Counted from the stretch's first letter, positions 1 through 7,626 are shown. The stretch: 64,000 bases of DNA from Flavobacteriia bacterium (GCA_015999765.1 JAECQR010000001.1:124001-188000); one strand, 5' to 3'. Made by a program: numbers and translations. Notes: generated by a model from the sequence alone, not told the origin.

Positions 1-2
1 GA

Positions 3-1139
3 TTTAAGTATTCAGAAAAAGATATTGAAAACCGTCCGGAAATCGACCGATGGATTCTTTCTGAGCTCAATCTTTTGGTGAAAGATGTAACCGAATTTTA
101 CAATGATTATGAGCCAACAAAAATTGCAAGAGCGATCAATAACTTCGTGAATGATAATTTAAGCAACTGGTACGTAAGGCTTTGCAGAAGACGTTTCTGG
201 AAAGGAGAGTATTCGGATGATAAAATTTCGGCATACCAAACTTTATACACTTGTCTACAAACCATTTCTAAAATTGCAGCTCCCATTGCGCCGTTCTTTA
301 TGGATCAGCTGTTCCAGGATCTGAATAAAATTACCGGTAAAGATCAGGCAGAATCAGTGCATTTAACGGATTTCCCGAAAGCGGATGAAGCACTTATCGA
401 CCAGGATTTAGTTGAAAAAACGCATTTGGCGCAACAGATCACATCAATGGTTTTCTCTTTGAGAAAGAAAGAAAATATAAAGGTTCGTCAGCCTCTTCAA
501 AAAGTAATGATTCCGGTTTTGGATTCGAAGACTGAAGCACAGATTTTAGCCGTTTCCGAACTCATCAAACAGGAAGTTAATGTGAAAGAGCTGGTACTGA
601 TCAACGCTGACGAAGCTTCGCACCTGATCGTGAAACAGATTAAGCCCAACTTTAAAACATTAGGTTCAAGGCTTGGAAAAGACATGAAAACCGTGGGCGC
701 AACGATTTCAGGTTTAAGTGCTGAGCAAATTTCTACGCTTGAAAAAGATGGAAAAATGACAATCGAAGGTTATGAAATTTCAACGGACGATGTTGAAATT
801 TTCACCAAAGATATTCCGGGATGGACGGTTGCCAGTGAAGGAAAAATGACTGTGGCACTGGATTTGACGATCACCGACGAACTGAAAGCAGAGGGAATTG
901 CAAGAGAATTCATCAATCGGGTTCAAAATCTTAGAAAAGATAAAGGTTTCGACCTTACAGACCGTATAACCATTCAGGTTGAGGCAAACTCTCCTTTTGA
1001 AAAGGAACTTATTAACAATCAACTATATATTTCGGAAGAAGTATTGTCAGATAAAATAGAAATTGTAAATTCACTTTCAAATTTTGATGAAATTGAAATT
1101 GACGACGTGAAATTTAAATTATTGGTAAACAAAGTTTGA
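3..1139 (+). CDS. ileS: Isoleucyl-tRNA synthetase, C-terminal part (5' end outside window)
   Basis: The reading frame is open from base 3, so the gene starts upstream of the window. This is the C-terminal end of a class I isoleucine-tRNA ligase, which charges tRNA-Ile in the cytoplasm. The first residues (RWILSELN) match the junction between catalytic core and anticodon-binding domain in IleRS. The following helical stretch (NWYVRLCRRRFW) is the anticodon-binding helical bundle typical of Ile/Val/LeuRS. The remainder fits the long C-terminal extension of the eukaryote-like IleRS form (DUF5915-like) common in Bacteroidota, which lacks the Cys4 zinc motif at the end. No Cys cluster is visible here. 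The HIGH and KMSKS motifs must lie outside the window. Confidence 0.93.
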   Translation, partial: FKYSEKDIENRPEIDRWILSELNLLVKDVTEFYNDYEPTKIARAINNFVNDNLSNWYVRLCRRRFWKGEYSDDKISAYQTLYTCLQTISKIAAPIAPFFMDQLFQDLNKITGKDQAESVHLTDFPKADEALIDQDLVEKTHLAQQITSMVFSLRKKENIKVRQPLQKVMIPVLDSKTEAQILAVSELIKQEVNVKELVLINADEASHLIVKQIKPNFKTLGSRLGKDMKTVGATISGLSAEQISTLEKDGKMTIEGYEISTDDVEIFTKDIPGWTVASEGKMTVALDLTITDELKAEGIAREFINRVQNLRKDKGFDLTDRITIQVEANSPFEKELINNQLYISEEVLSDKIEIVNSLSNFDEIEIDDVKFKLLVNKV

Positions 1140-1214
1140 TGTAAACGGAAATTTAATGAAGAATTCGAAATTCTTCACACCCTAAAAAACACAAACGATT
1201 TCAAACAAAAAAAC

Positions 1215-1595
1215 ATGGCAGAAGAAAGACAACGTTACAGTGACAGTGACCTGAAGGAGTTTAAAGAACTTATTCAGCAAAAAATAGAAAAGGCAGAAAG
1301 AGATTTAATGCTGATCCGCGAAAGTTTCATCAACGACCAAAACAACGGAACTGATGATACTTCGCCTACATTCAAAGCATTTGAAGAAGGTGCGGAAACC
1401 CTCAGCAAAGAGCAGAATGCAATTTTGGCCGGAAGACAGGAAAAATTCGTACGCGACCTGAAAAATGCACTTATCCGTATCGAAAACAAAACTTACGGAA
1501 TTTGCAGAGTAACAGGAAAATTAATTGGAAAAGACCGGTTGAGAGCTGTTCCGCACGCTACACTAAGTATTGAAGCTAAAAATCTGCAGCGATAG
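1215..1595 (+). CDS. TraR/DksA-family protein with degenerate zinc finger
   Basis: A 126-residue protein of the DksA/TraR C4 zinc-finger family, which binds RNA polymerase through its secondary channel to tune transcription (family knowledge). A long charged helical stretch (about residues 8-90) would form the coiled coil. The C-terminal part (YGICRVTGKLIGKDRLRAVPH) aligns with the zinc-finger region but keeps only one of the four cysteines, as in the short Bacteroidota members I know of. The start ATG follows an A-rich stretch. It lies 75 bases after ileS and may be co-transcribed with it and with the small genes leading to lspA. Confidence 0.85.
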   Translation: MAEERQRYSDSDLKEFKELIQQKIEKAERDLMLIRESFINDQNNGTDDTSPTFKAFEEGAETLSKEQNAILAGRQEKFVRDLKNALIRIENKTYGICRVTGKLIGKDRLRAVPHATLSIEAKNLQR

Positions 1596-1618
1596 TTTCA
1601 GCTAAAGTACTAAGTAAT

Positions 1619-1670
1619 ATGTACAAAGTATAGTGTATTTTCAACTTAAAATACATTGTACTTTGTACAT
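1619..1670. repeat. 23-base imperfect inverted repeat
   Basis: The arms at 1619-1641 and 1648-1670 match at 21 of 23 positions when one is reverse-complemented. They are separated by a 6-base loop (1642-1647). Each arm contains GTACAAAGTA. There is no long T-run directly after the repeat, so it is a poor intrinsic terminator. It may be a dispersed intergenic hairpin element or a transcript-stabilising structure between the DksA-like gene and the next small gene. Confidence 0.75.
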
Positions 1671-1694
1671 TTTACATTTCTAAAAAAAATAAGA

Positions 1695-1937
1695 ATGGAG
1701 GTTCTCTACCTTTTGTTTGCTGTCTCAGTAATTTTCATCTACTTTTTTCGGCGGGATCTTAAAGAAAAATTCGTCCCAAATAAAGGAAAATATTACACCA
1801 TCGATGATCAGTACAATGCCGAACGAAGAAACCGCGAGATTGAAATCGACAGTCTGCTTGCTAAAATGGGCAAAAACGGAGTGAACGATCTTTCGGAAAA
1901 AGACAGAAAACGCCTCGAAGAACTTTCAAAAAAATAA
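1695..1937 (+). CDS. Small single-pass membrane protein, DUF6576-like tail
   Basis: An 80-residue protein. Residues 1-16 form a hydrophobic membrane anchor (EVLYLLFAVSVIFIYFF), followed by a basic, soluble tail. The tail ends in a motif (IDSLLAKMGKNGVNDLSEKDRKR) resembling the short C-terminal domain found at the end of many Bacteroidota rhomboid proteins (DUF6576). The ATG at 1695 is preferred to an in-frame ATG at 1656, because the upstream one lies inside the 3' arm of the inverted repeat and would put extra residues before the anchor. The function is unknown. It precedes a 66-residue protein and lspA on the same strand. Confidence 0.75.
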   Translation: MEVLYLLFAVSVIFIYFFRRDLKEKFVPNKGKYYTIDDQYNAERRNREIEIDSLLAKMGKNGVNDLSEKDRKRLEELSKK

Positions 1938-1945
1938 ACCTTAAA

Positions 1946-2146
1946 ATGGAATCATTAATTGTTCATCCCAAAAACCAAATGGAACTCAACGCGTTGAAAA
2001 GCGTGATGAAGGATATGGGAATCCGATATGAAAAGTTTCATACCAGAAACACCAAGTCTCCGCAGAAATCTGAACCCAGAACTCCGGTAAAAAAAGACCA
2101 AAAAATAACCAGACAAACTAAAGACAAACCAAAGACTGATCTGTAA
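1946..2146 (+). CDS. Small basic hypothetical protein (DUF2683-like)
   Basis: A 66-residue protein. Its N-terminal half (SLIVHPKNQMELNALKSVMK) resembles small Bacteroidota proteins of the DUF2683 type, in which a beta strand and a helix precede a charged tail. The second half is lysine- and threonine-rich and probably disordered. It starts 8 bases after the previous stop, and its last base is the first base of the lspA start codon, so the three genes look translationally coupled. The function is unknown. DUF2683 proteins sometimes sit in toxin-antitoxin pairs, but no toxin partner is visible here. Confidence 0.7.
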   Translation: MESLIVHPKNQMELNALKSVMKDMGIRYEKFHTRNTKSPQKSEPRTPVKKDQKITRQTKDKPKTDL

Positions 2147-2787
2147 TGAAGAAAATCGCATTAATCACTTTCATCATCCTTTTAATCGATCAGATCTCTA
2201 AATTTTACATTAAAACCACTTTTCATTTAGGCGAAAGTGTTGATGTTTTACCTGGTTTCAAACTTACTTTTGTAGAAAATCCCGGAATGGCTTACGGCTT
2301 TCATTTTGGCGGCCTTCTTGGGAAATATGCGTTGGTAATTCTACGCATATTCCTTATCGGCGGCATGATTTATCTTTTCCGCAAATGGCTTAAGGAAGGC
2401 ATCAACAGCAATTATCTTTTAATCCCGATGGCGATGATCTTTGCCGGAGCAATTGGTAATCTGATCGACGGAATGTTTTACGGAATGATCTTCGACAGCG
2501 GTACGATGTACGACGAGAGTGTAAACCGCTGGATCGATTACGGGGGAATATCAAAGATTACAGAATTCGGAAACGGCTATTCTCATTTCATGAAGGGCTG
2601 CGTGGTAGATATGCTGCATTTTCCCCTTGTAGACTGGTGGGTGCCGGAAAGGTGGCCTCTTATCGGCGGAAAGCATATTGAATTTTTCAAATACATTTTC
2701 AATATTGCAGATGCTGCGATAACCGTAGGCGGAGTCTTACTGCTGATTTTCAGAAAGAAAGCTTTTCCGGAAGGATTTGATTTTTAA
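2146..2787 (+). CDS. lspA: Lipoprotein signal peptidase (signal peptidase II)
   Basis: LspA is an inner-membrane aspartic protease that cleaves the signal peptide of prolipoproteins after lipidation. The conserved N-terminal element (DQISKFYIKTTF) is present. The two catalytic aspartates sit in GCVVDMLHFP and FNIADAAITVG. At 213 residues it is longer than the roughly 160 of E. coli, owing to an insertion between the second and third membrane helices (about residues 115-150), a feature of Bacteroidota LspA. The start ATG overlaps the stop of the upstream gene by one base. An intrinsic terminator follows. Many lipobox proteins elsewhere in this window are its likely substrates. Confidence 0.96.
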   Translation: MKKIALITFIILLIDQISKFYIKTTFHLGESVDVLPGFKLTFVENPGMAYGFHFGGLLGKYALVILRIFLIGGMIYLFRKWLKEGINSNYLLIPMAMIFAGAIGNLIDGMFYGMIFDSGTMYDESVNRWIDYGGISKITEFGNGYSHFMKGCVVDMLHFPLVDWWVPERWPLIGGKHIEFFKYIFNIADAAITVGGVLLLIFRKKAFPEGFDF

Positions 2788-2797
2788 AATAGTAATG

Positions 2798-2826
2798 AAA
2801 ACTTCAGCAATTGTCTGAAGTTTTTT
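2798..2826 (+). terminator. Intrinsic terminator after lspA
   Basis: A perfect 10-base stem (AAAACTTCAG at 2798-2807, complement at 2815-2824) with a 7-base loop runs into a T-tract. It closes the small-gene/lspA transcription unit. Confidence 0.85.
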
Positions 2827-2841
2827 ATTTCCTTATTTTTG
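2811..2841 (+). promoter_or_regulatory. Bacteroidota-type promoter for trpS
   Basis: The -33 TTG (2811-2813) and the -7 box TATTTTTG (2834-2841) are separated by 20 bases, matching the Bacteroidota primary-sigma consensus. It overlaps the lspA terminator. The start site would be near 2847, giving a leader of about 50 bases before trpS. Confidence 0.6.
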
Positions 2842-2895
2842 TACGGCTTTTAAAAGCTGCATTCATCCTATATCTAAAACAGAATTTACACTAAT

Positions 2896-3864
2896 ATGTC
2901 ACGAATCCTCACCGGAATACAGGCAACAGGAACGCCGCATTTGGGAAACCTTTTGGGCGCAATTATTCCTGCAATCGAACTGTCGAAAAAATCTGAAAAC
3001 GAATCGTTTCTCTTTATTGCAAACATGCATTCGCTCACCCAGATTAAAAATGCTGCTGAACTGAAGAAAAACACGTACGAGATTGCTGCAGCGTGGCTTG
3101 CATGCGGATTGGATACGGAGAAGACTTTTTTTTACAGACAAAGCGATATACCCGAAGTTTGTGAGCTTTCATGGTATCTTTCGTGCTTTTTTCCATATCA
3201 GAGGCTTACTTTAGCGCATTCTTTCAAAGATAAGGCAGACCGTTTGGAAGATGTGAACGCCGGTCTTTTTACCTATCCGGTCTTGATGGCTGCGGATATT
3301 CTGCTTTATGATGCAGAAGTGGTTCCTGTAGGCAAAGACCAGCTTCAGCACCTTGAAATGGCGCGGGACATGGGCGCGAGATTCAATCACCAAATGGGTG
3401 AAGTGTTTGTGTTGCCTAATGCGGAACTTCAGGAAGACACCAAATATGTTCCCGGAACCGACGGACAGAAAATGAGTAAATCCCGCGGAAATATCATTAA
3501 TATTTTTCTTTCTGAAAAAGAACTGAAAAAACAGGTAATGGGAATTGAAACCGATTCGAAATCTCTGGAAGAACCAAAAGATCCGGAAACCGACAAAGTT
3601 TTCGCGATATACAAACTGATTGCAACAACTGAAGAAACTGCCGTTCTTGAGCAGAAATATCTTGCCGGCAATTTTGGTTACGGACATGCTAAAACGGAGC
3701 TTCTAAATCTCATCCTTACTAAATTTGCGAAGGAAAGAGAATTATTTGCATATTACATGAATAATCTGCCGGAGTTAGATGAAAAACTGCAACAGGGCGC
3801 CGACAAGACGAGACAAGTAGCTTCAGAAACCCTGAAGAGAGTTCGCGAGAGCTTAGGAATGTAA
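2896..3864 (+). CDS. trpS: Tryptophanyl-tRNA synthetase
   Basis: A class I tRNA synthetase that charges tRNA-Trp in the cytoplasm. The nucleotide-binding HIGH-type signature appears near the N terminus as TGTPHLGN (about residues 12-19). The second signature is a perfect KMSKS (about residues 194-198). The length of 322 residues is normal for bacterial TrpRS. It is a single-gene unit with its own promoter and a strong terminator, convergent with the HAD gene. Confidence 0.97.
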   Translation: MSRILTGIQATGTPHLGNLLGAIIPAIELSKKSENESFLFIANMHSLTQIKNAAELKKNTYEIAAAWLACGLDTEKTFFYRQSDIPEVCELSWYLSCFFPYQRLTLAHSFKDKADRLEDVNAGLFTYPVLMAADILLYDAEVVPVGKDQLQHLEMARDMGARFNHQMGEVFVLPNAELQEDTKYVPGTDGQKMSKSRGNIINIFLSEKELKKQVMGIETDSKSLEEPKDPETDKVFAIYKLIATTEETAVLEQKYLAGNFGYGHAKTELLNLILTKFAKERELFAYYMNNLPELDEKLQQGADKTRQVASETLKRVRESLGM

Positions 3865-3886
3865 TTCCGATTTCACATAAAAAAAC

Positions 3887-3915
3887 AAAACCCTTTCGTT
3901 TCTGAAAGGGTTTTT
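3887..3915. terminator. Bidirectional terminator between trpS and HAD gene
   Basis: An 11-base stem (AAAACCCTTTC at 3887-3897, complement at 3904-3914) with a 6-base loop is followed by T-tracts on both strands. It serves two convergent genes. Confidence 0.88.
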
Positions 3916-3918
3916 CTA

Positions 3919-4614
3919 TTATAAAATTGCTTTTAACTCGGCCAGCTTTTTAATAACTGTAACTTCTTCTGCCTTATAATTATCATTAAAAACATCAAAG
4001 AAAACCACTTTCAACCCAAAAGATTTTGCACCTTCTACATCGGCAATCCAGTCGTCACCAATCATCATGGATTCTTCTTTCTGCGCGCCGGCTTTCTTCA
4101 TTGCGTATTCATAGACTTCCGGGTGAGGTTTGCGGATGTTGATTTCATCGGCACTCGTAATGGTTTCAAAATAATTTTTAATGCCCGAAAGTTCACATTT
4201 TCGGTAAGTGACCTCTTTAAAACCATTGGAAAGGATATGAAGTTTATATTTCTTCTCGGAAAGATATTCCAGAAGTTCGAAAGCACCTTCTACCAGATCA
4301 TTATAATTAAGAATTTCATCAAGAAAATTATTTTCGAGGGTTTGTGACAGTTCGAAATCATCAATCCCAAAAAAAAGAAAAGAATCGTAAAACCTGTGTT
4401 TTCTCAGATATTCTTTATCGATTTCGCCATCGCGGATCTGCGCCCAAAGTCTCTCGTTGATCGTAAAGTATTCTTTATGGAAATCTTCGAAGCCAAGGTT
4501 ATATTTTTCCTGTACGTTTTCCCGGATAAATATATCTTTAAGGGTTAAATAAGCGTTTCTGCGGTGATCCCAAAGTGTATTATCGAGATCAAAAAAAATG
4601 TGCTGAATTTTCAT
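3919..4614 (-). CDS. HAD-superfamily phosphatase, YjjG-like
   Basis: A 231-residue haloacid-dehalogenase hydrolase. All four motifs are visible: motif I FFDLDNTLWDH at the N terminus, motif II LSNGF, motif III lysine in RKPHPEVY, and motif IV MIGDDWIADVEGAK. The DLDNTLWDH form of motif I is characteristic of YjjG-type nucleotidases, which dephosphorylate nucleoside monophosphates, including non-canonical pyrimidines. The exact substrate cannot be fixed from sequence. The ATG at 4614 is chosen over 4623, which would add only MCC before the first strand. It lies downstream of the sigma-factor gene and the 44-residue gene on the same strand. Confidence 0.85.
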   Translation of the reverse strand: MKIQHIFFDLDNTLWDHRRNAYLTLKDIFIRENVQEKYNLGFEDFHKEYFTINERLWAQIRDGEIDKEYLRKHRFYDSFLFFGIDDFELSQTLENNFLDEILNYNDLVEGAFELLEYLSEKKYKLHILSNGFKEVTYRKCELSGIKNYFETITSADEINIRKPHPEVYEYAMKKAGAQKEESMMIGDDWIADVEGAKSFGLKVVFFDVFNDNYKAEEVTVIKKLAELKAIL

Positions 4615-4638
4615 ACAGCACAAATTTAGGGATTAAGA

Positions 4639-4773
4639 TTAGTTCTTGGAAACAATTTGGTTTTTACTTTTAGTTTTCAAAACCGCGATGCTTTTAGAAT
4701 AACTTAATAGAAAATCAATAGTTTGCTTTTTTGGTTTCAAAAGTTTTTCGTTTAGAGTGTCATTTTTTTTCAT
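4639..4773 (-). CDS. 44-residue conserved-looking small protein behind sigma factor
   Basis: On the minus strand an ATG at 4773 opens a 44-codon frame ending in TAA at 4639. The product begins MKKNDTLNEKLLKP and contains the phrase TIDFLLSYSKSIAVLKTK. I recall similar short proteins (about 40 residues, central ...FLLxYSKSLEV...K) in many Bacteroidota genomes, next to regulators or unannotated. The gene starts 48 bases after the sigma-factor stop and fills the gap before the HAD gene, which suggests co-transcription. No signal peptide or membrane segment is visible. The function is unknown. A role tied to the sigma factor is only suggested by position. Confidence 0.65.
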   Translation of the reverse strand: MKKNDTLNEKLLKPKKQTIDFLLSYSKSIAVLKTKSKNQIVSKN

Positions 4774-4821
4774 AGGCGAAAAAGTTATTTCTCTAAAAAC
4801 GAAAGTTTTTTTAAAATATTA

Positions 4822-5412
4822 TTATCTGGTCAAAATAATATTATGTTCCTCCATAATTTTCCGGAGATTAATAAGTGCGTAGCGCACGCGGCCCAAGGTT
4901 GTATTGATGCTGGTTTCGGTTTGATCTGCTATCTCCTTAAAACTTAAACCGTCAAAGAAACGCAGCTTGATGACTTCCTGCTGATTTTGGGGTAAAAATA
5001 TGAGCATTTTCATCAAATCATCCTGAATCTGCTGGCTTATTAATCTTTCTTCAATGTTTTCTTCTTTACCGGAAATCAAATCAAATATTGAGAATTCATC
5101 ATTCTCATACGAAGTCTCGGAAACTTTGATGTGTTTCGATTTCAAACGGTAGTGGTCAATAATTAGGTTATGAGCGATTCGTTTTGCCCAAAGGATAAAT
5201 TTGCCTTCCTCATTATATCGCCCTTCTTTCAGGGTGACAATAATTTTCATGAAAGTATCCTGAAAGATATCATTGGCCAGATCTTCATCCATTAATTTAT
5301 AAAAAATAAAAGAAAATAGATCTTTTTGGTGGCGCTCTATCAGAATTGAAAGTGTTTTTTCGTTACCATTACGGTACTCCGAAATCAACCAGCTATCTGT
5401 TTTTGTTTTCAT
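4822..5412 (-). CDS. ECF-type RNA polymerase sigma factor
   Basis: A 196-residue sigma-70 family protein with only domains 2 and 4. Region 2 spans about residues 25-100, with DEDLANDIFQDTFMKI and FILWAKRIAHNLIIDHYR. Region 4 is at about residues 135-190, with LPQNQQEVIKLRFFDGLSFKEIADQTETSINTTLGRVRYALINLRK as the -35 binding helix-turn-helix. It directs RNA polymerase to a subset of promoters. There is no adjacent anti-sigma gene with a transmembrane segment, so control may be transcriptional or through the small downstream protein. This short ECF sigma without a partner is widespread in Flavobacteriia. Confidence 0.92.
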   Translation of the reverse strand: MKTKTDSWLISEYRNGNEKTLSILIERHQKDLFSFIFYKLMDEDLANDIFQDTFMKIIVTLKEGRYNEEGKFILWAKRIAHNLIIDHYRLKSKHIKVSETSYENDEFSIFDLISGKEENIEERLISQQIQDDLMKMLIFLPQNQQEVIKLRFFDGLSFKEIADQTETSINTTLGRVRYALINLRKIMEEHNIILTR

Positions 5413-5586
5413 AACTCACTTCTGTTTTTTACCCGTGATATAGTCCCGATCAGTTAAATCAGGTTGGGGATGCGGGGTTTGTAAGAAGTAGAGTCTAATC
5501 GATAGAAAATGGTTTTGTTTAGATGGTAAAAATAGTAAAAAAGTTAATACCGTGTTAAAAATTCTGAGAAATTTAAAAATAATTTA

Positions 5587-6075
5587 TTATTTCATTAAAT
5601 CATTCAACATAACGATCGGTATATTGAGAGTAAAATTCAAATTCAGGCCTTTTAATTCTTTTCCGTTAATTCCAGATTTATCAATCGGAAAAGCGTAACC
5701 TCCAGTTAAGTCAATGATTCCGAATAATGTAGCCCCAATCTTTGGCGCAACATATTTTGTGGTCACTTCTGCACCGGCAAGAAAATAATAAGAATGATAC
5801 AAATCGACATTTCTCTCAAAATTAATTAAGATATCACCCTGAAGTTTAGGTAAAACTGCAAATTTTCCGTTTGCAGAGCCTAACATTGCGGCGGCTCCCA
5901 ATCTGTAAATCATATCATCATTTTCCAGAAAAAGAAGTCTTCCTCCGACTTCTCCAAAACTCTGATTCTGGTAAACATATCCTACGTGTACAAGCTTATG
6001 CATCGTAAGCTGCGCGTTCGCGGACTGGGTCATAAAAAGCAACAGCAGGATGGGCAGCACCAGAATTTTCTTCAT
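5587..6075 (-). CDS. Secreted or outer-membrane protein of unknown function
   Basis: A 162-residue protein. The N-terminal 21 residues form a clear Sec signal peptide (MKKILVLPILLLLFMTQSANA, cleavage after ANA). The mature part has alternating polar and hydrophobic residues with several glycine/aromatic strands (VGGRLLFL, YRLGAAAMLG, YYFLAGAEV, IDLTGGYAF), consistent with a small beta-barrel or periplasmic beta protein. I do not recognise the family. It sits alone between the ECF sigma gene and metK, all on the minus strand. Confidence 0.7.
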   Translation of the reverse strand: MKKILVLPILLLLFMTQSANAQLTMHKLVHVGYVYQNQSFGEVGGRLLFLENDDMIYRLGAAAMLGSANGKFAVLPKLQGDILINFERNVDLYHSYYFLAGAEVTTKYVAPKIGATLFGIIDLTGGYAFPIDKSGINGKELKGLNLNFTLNIPIVMLNDLMK

Positions 6076-6106
6076 ATTCGGATTTTATTTCGATGGTAAA
6101 GTTAAA

Positions 6107-6140
6107 AAAAACTGCCTTATCGTTTCGAATAAAGCAGTTT
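6107..6140 (-). terminator. Intrinsic terminator after metK
   Basis: Read on the minus strand, AAACTGCTTTAT (6140-6129) pairs with ATAAGGCAGTTT (6120-6109) with one non-Watson-Crick position and an 8-base loop. It is followed by a T-run (opposite the A-run ending at 6111). It sits 15 bases after the metK stop. Confidence 0.8.
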
Positions 6141-6155
6141 AAATATTTTAAGGAA

Positions 6156-7436
6156 TTATATTCCGAATTCTTTTTTGATTTCTTCAACCTTGTCCAATTT
6201 TTCCCAGGTGAAAAACTCAAGATTTTCAACGGTCAGCTCATTGGATCTACCTTTGTTAAAGGTTTTGCTGCCTGTGTAATAATCTCTTCCCATGTGTCCG
6301 TAAGAAGCGGTTTCCTGATAAATCGGGTTTCTAAGCTTCAGATTCTGTTCAATTGCATATGGTCTGAGGTCAAATATTTTCTGAACTTTTTCAGCAATTT
6401 CCCCGTCATGGAAGTTCACTTTTGAAGTTCCGTAGGTATTGATATACAAACCACAAGGTTCAGCAACACCGATCGCGTAAGAAACCTGTACCAGTACCTC
6501 ATCCGCAATTCCTGCTGCAACAAGATTTTTCGCAATGTGTCTTACCGCGTAGGCCGCACTTCTGTCAACTTTCGACGGATCTTTCCCCGAAAATGCACCA
6601 CCACCGTGCGCACCTTTTCCTCCGTAAGTATCTACAATAATTTTTCTTCCGGTTAATCCGGTATCACCGTGTGGCCCTCCGATTACAAATTTCCCGGTAG
6701 GATTAATGTGGTATTTGATCTGGTCATTAAACAACGCCTGAATTTCTAATTTCTGAGCTGCCTTAACTTTAGGAATCAGGATTTCGATGATATCTTTTCT
6801 GATCTTGGCGAGCATCGCTTCATCACTTCCGAAATCGTCGTGCTGTGTGGAAACGACAATTGAATCTATTCTAATAGGCTTATGATCGTCAGAATATTCG
6901 ATCGTTACTTGAGATTTTGCGTCCGGACGGAGGTAAGGAATCGCTTCTCCTTCCCTTCTTAAAGCTGAAAGTTCGCGAAGGATGGTATGGGCCAAATCCA
7001 AAGCAAGAGGCATATAATTTTCGGTCTCGTTCGTCGCGTAACCAAACATCATTCCCTGATCACCGGCTCCCTGGGCATTTGCTTTTGTTTCAAAATCTGC
7101 GTTTTCATCTGCACGTTCAACACCCTGATTGATATCCGGAGACTGTTCGTGAATCGCAGAGATCACCCCACAGGAATCACCATTGAACATATATTCGCCT
7201 TTCGTATATCCGATCTCGTTAATTACCTTTCGGGCAATATCCTGAACGTCGAGGTAAGCCTGCGATTTCACCTCACCCGCCAAAACAACTTGTCCTGTAG
7301 TGACTAATGTTTCACACGCTACTTTTGAACTTGGGTCATAAGCCAGAAAATTATCGATGAGTGCATCGGAAATTTGATCGGCTACTTTGTCAGGATGACC
7401 TTCTGAAACGGACTCAGACGTAAATAAATAGGACAT
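6156..7436 (-). CDS. metK: S-adenosylmethionine synthetase
   Basis: MetK makes S-adenosylmethionine from methionine and ATP, supplying methyl groups to the whole cell. The signature motifs are intact: [18 protein letters not shown] at residues 11-28, [12 protein letters not shown] for ATP and methionine binding, and [18 protein letters not shown] for the phosphate-binding loop. At 426 residues it is somewhat longer than the E. coli enzyme (384), as in other Bacteroidota. Its leader carries a probable SAM-II riboswitch (7511-7561), which would give feedback control by the product. A terminator follows, so it is probably monocistronic. Confidence 0.97.
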   Translation of the reverse strand: MSYLFTSESVSEGHPDKVADQISDALIDNFLAYDPSSKVACETLVTTGQVVLAGEVKSQAYLDVQDIARKVINEIGYTKGEYMFNGDSCGVISAIHEQSPDINQGVERADENADFETKANAQGAGDQGMMFGYATNETENYMPLALDLAHTILRELSALRREGEAIPYLRPDAKSQVTIEYSDDHKPIRIDSIVVSTQHDDFGSDEAMLAKIRKDIIEILIPKVKAAQKLEIQALFNDQIKYHINPTGKFVIGGPHGDTGLTGRKIIVDTYGGKGAHGGGAFSGKDPSKVDRSAAYAVRHIAKNLVAAGIADEVLVQVSYAIGVAEPCGLYINTYGTSKVNFHDGEIAEKVQKIFDLRPYAIEQNLKLRNPIYQETASYGHMGRDYYTGSKTFNKGRSNELTVENLEFFTWEKLDKVEEIKKEFGI

Positions 7437-7496
7437 ATTTCTTTTGTTTTTTTTAAATTAAAATTTAAAGAAAAAAGGAATTGATTACAAAAGAAA

Positions 7497-7519
7497 CTAA
7501 AATAGAAATTCTGTTTTAG
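7497..7519 (-). promoter_or_regulatory. Hairpin overlapping the 3' half of the SAM-II element
   Basis: On the minus strand, CTAAAACAGAA (7519-7509) can pair with TTCTATTTTAG (7507-7497), with one mismatch and effectively a very small loop. The stem reuses the CTAAAACAG segment that forms the riboswitch pseudoknot, so both structures cannot form at once. A pyrimidine-rich stretch follows. It may be the expression platform; the direction of control is not predictable from this. Confidence 0.4.
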
Positions 7520-7561
7520 CATTTTTTAAGGAGGTTGCAATCAGTTCAAATTTTTCCTCTT
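7511..7561 (-). promoter_or_regulatory. SAM-II riboswitch upstream of metK
   Basis: The minus-strand leader shows the SAM-II layout. P1 is AAGAGG (7561-7556) with CCTCCTT (7534-7528). The long loop contains ATTTGAACTGATTGCAA. After P1 comes an A-rich linker and TGCTAAAACAG. The pseudoknot can be traced: loop CTG (7544-7542) pairs with terminal CAG (7513-7511), and loop GCA (7538-7536) pairs with TGC (7521-7519), leaving ATT opposite TAAAA as the SAM-binding core. This order matches the known SAM-II (metA-type) fold, with base changes that keep pairing. It begins about 10 bases after the predicted start site and lies ahead of the SAM synthetase gene. Confidence 0.82.
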
Positions 7562-7576
7562 GAAAGTATCAGTCTG

Positions 7577-7606
7577 CAAATTTACAGATATTTGTTGAAT
7601 CACAAA
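7577..7606 (-). promoter_or_regulatory. Promoter of metK
   Basis: On the minus strand, TTTTG (TTG at 7605-7603) and the -7 box TAAATTTG (7584-7577) are 18 bases apart. The predicted start is near 7571, giving a leader of about 135 bases that begins just before the SAM-II element. Confidence 0.7.
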
Positions 7607-7626
7607 ATTTATTAACCTAATTAAAA

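Noticed and set aside
3211-3687. 158-codon open frame on the minus strand inside trpS
   Set aside because: It is opposite strong trpS coding sequence, with Phe-rich low-complexity translation and no family motif. Many similar antisense frames are shadows of real genes.
7511-7561. SAM-I (S-box) riboswitch ahead of metK
   Set aside because: GCAACC- and GCTAA-like words are present, but the S-box P2 and P3 elements are missing. The spacing and pseudoknot pairing fit SAM-II.
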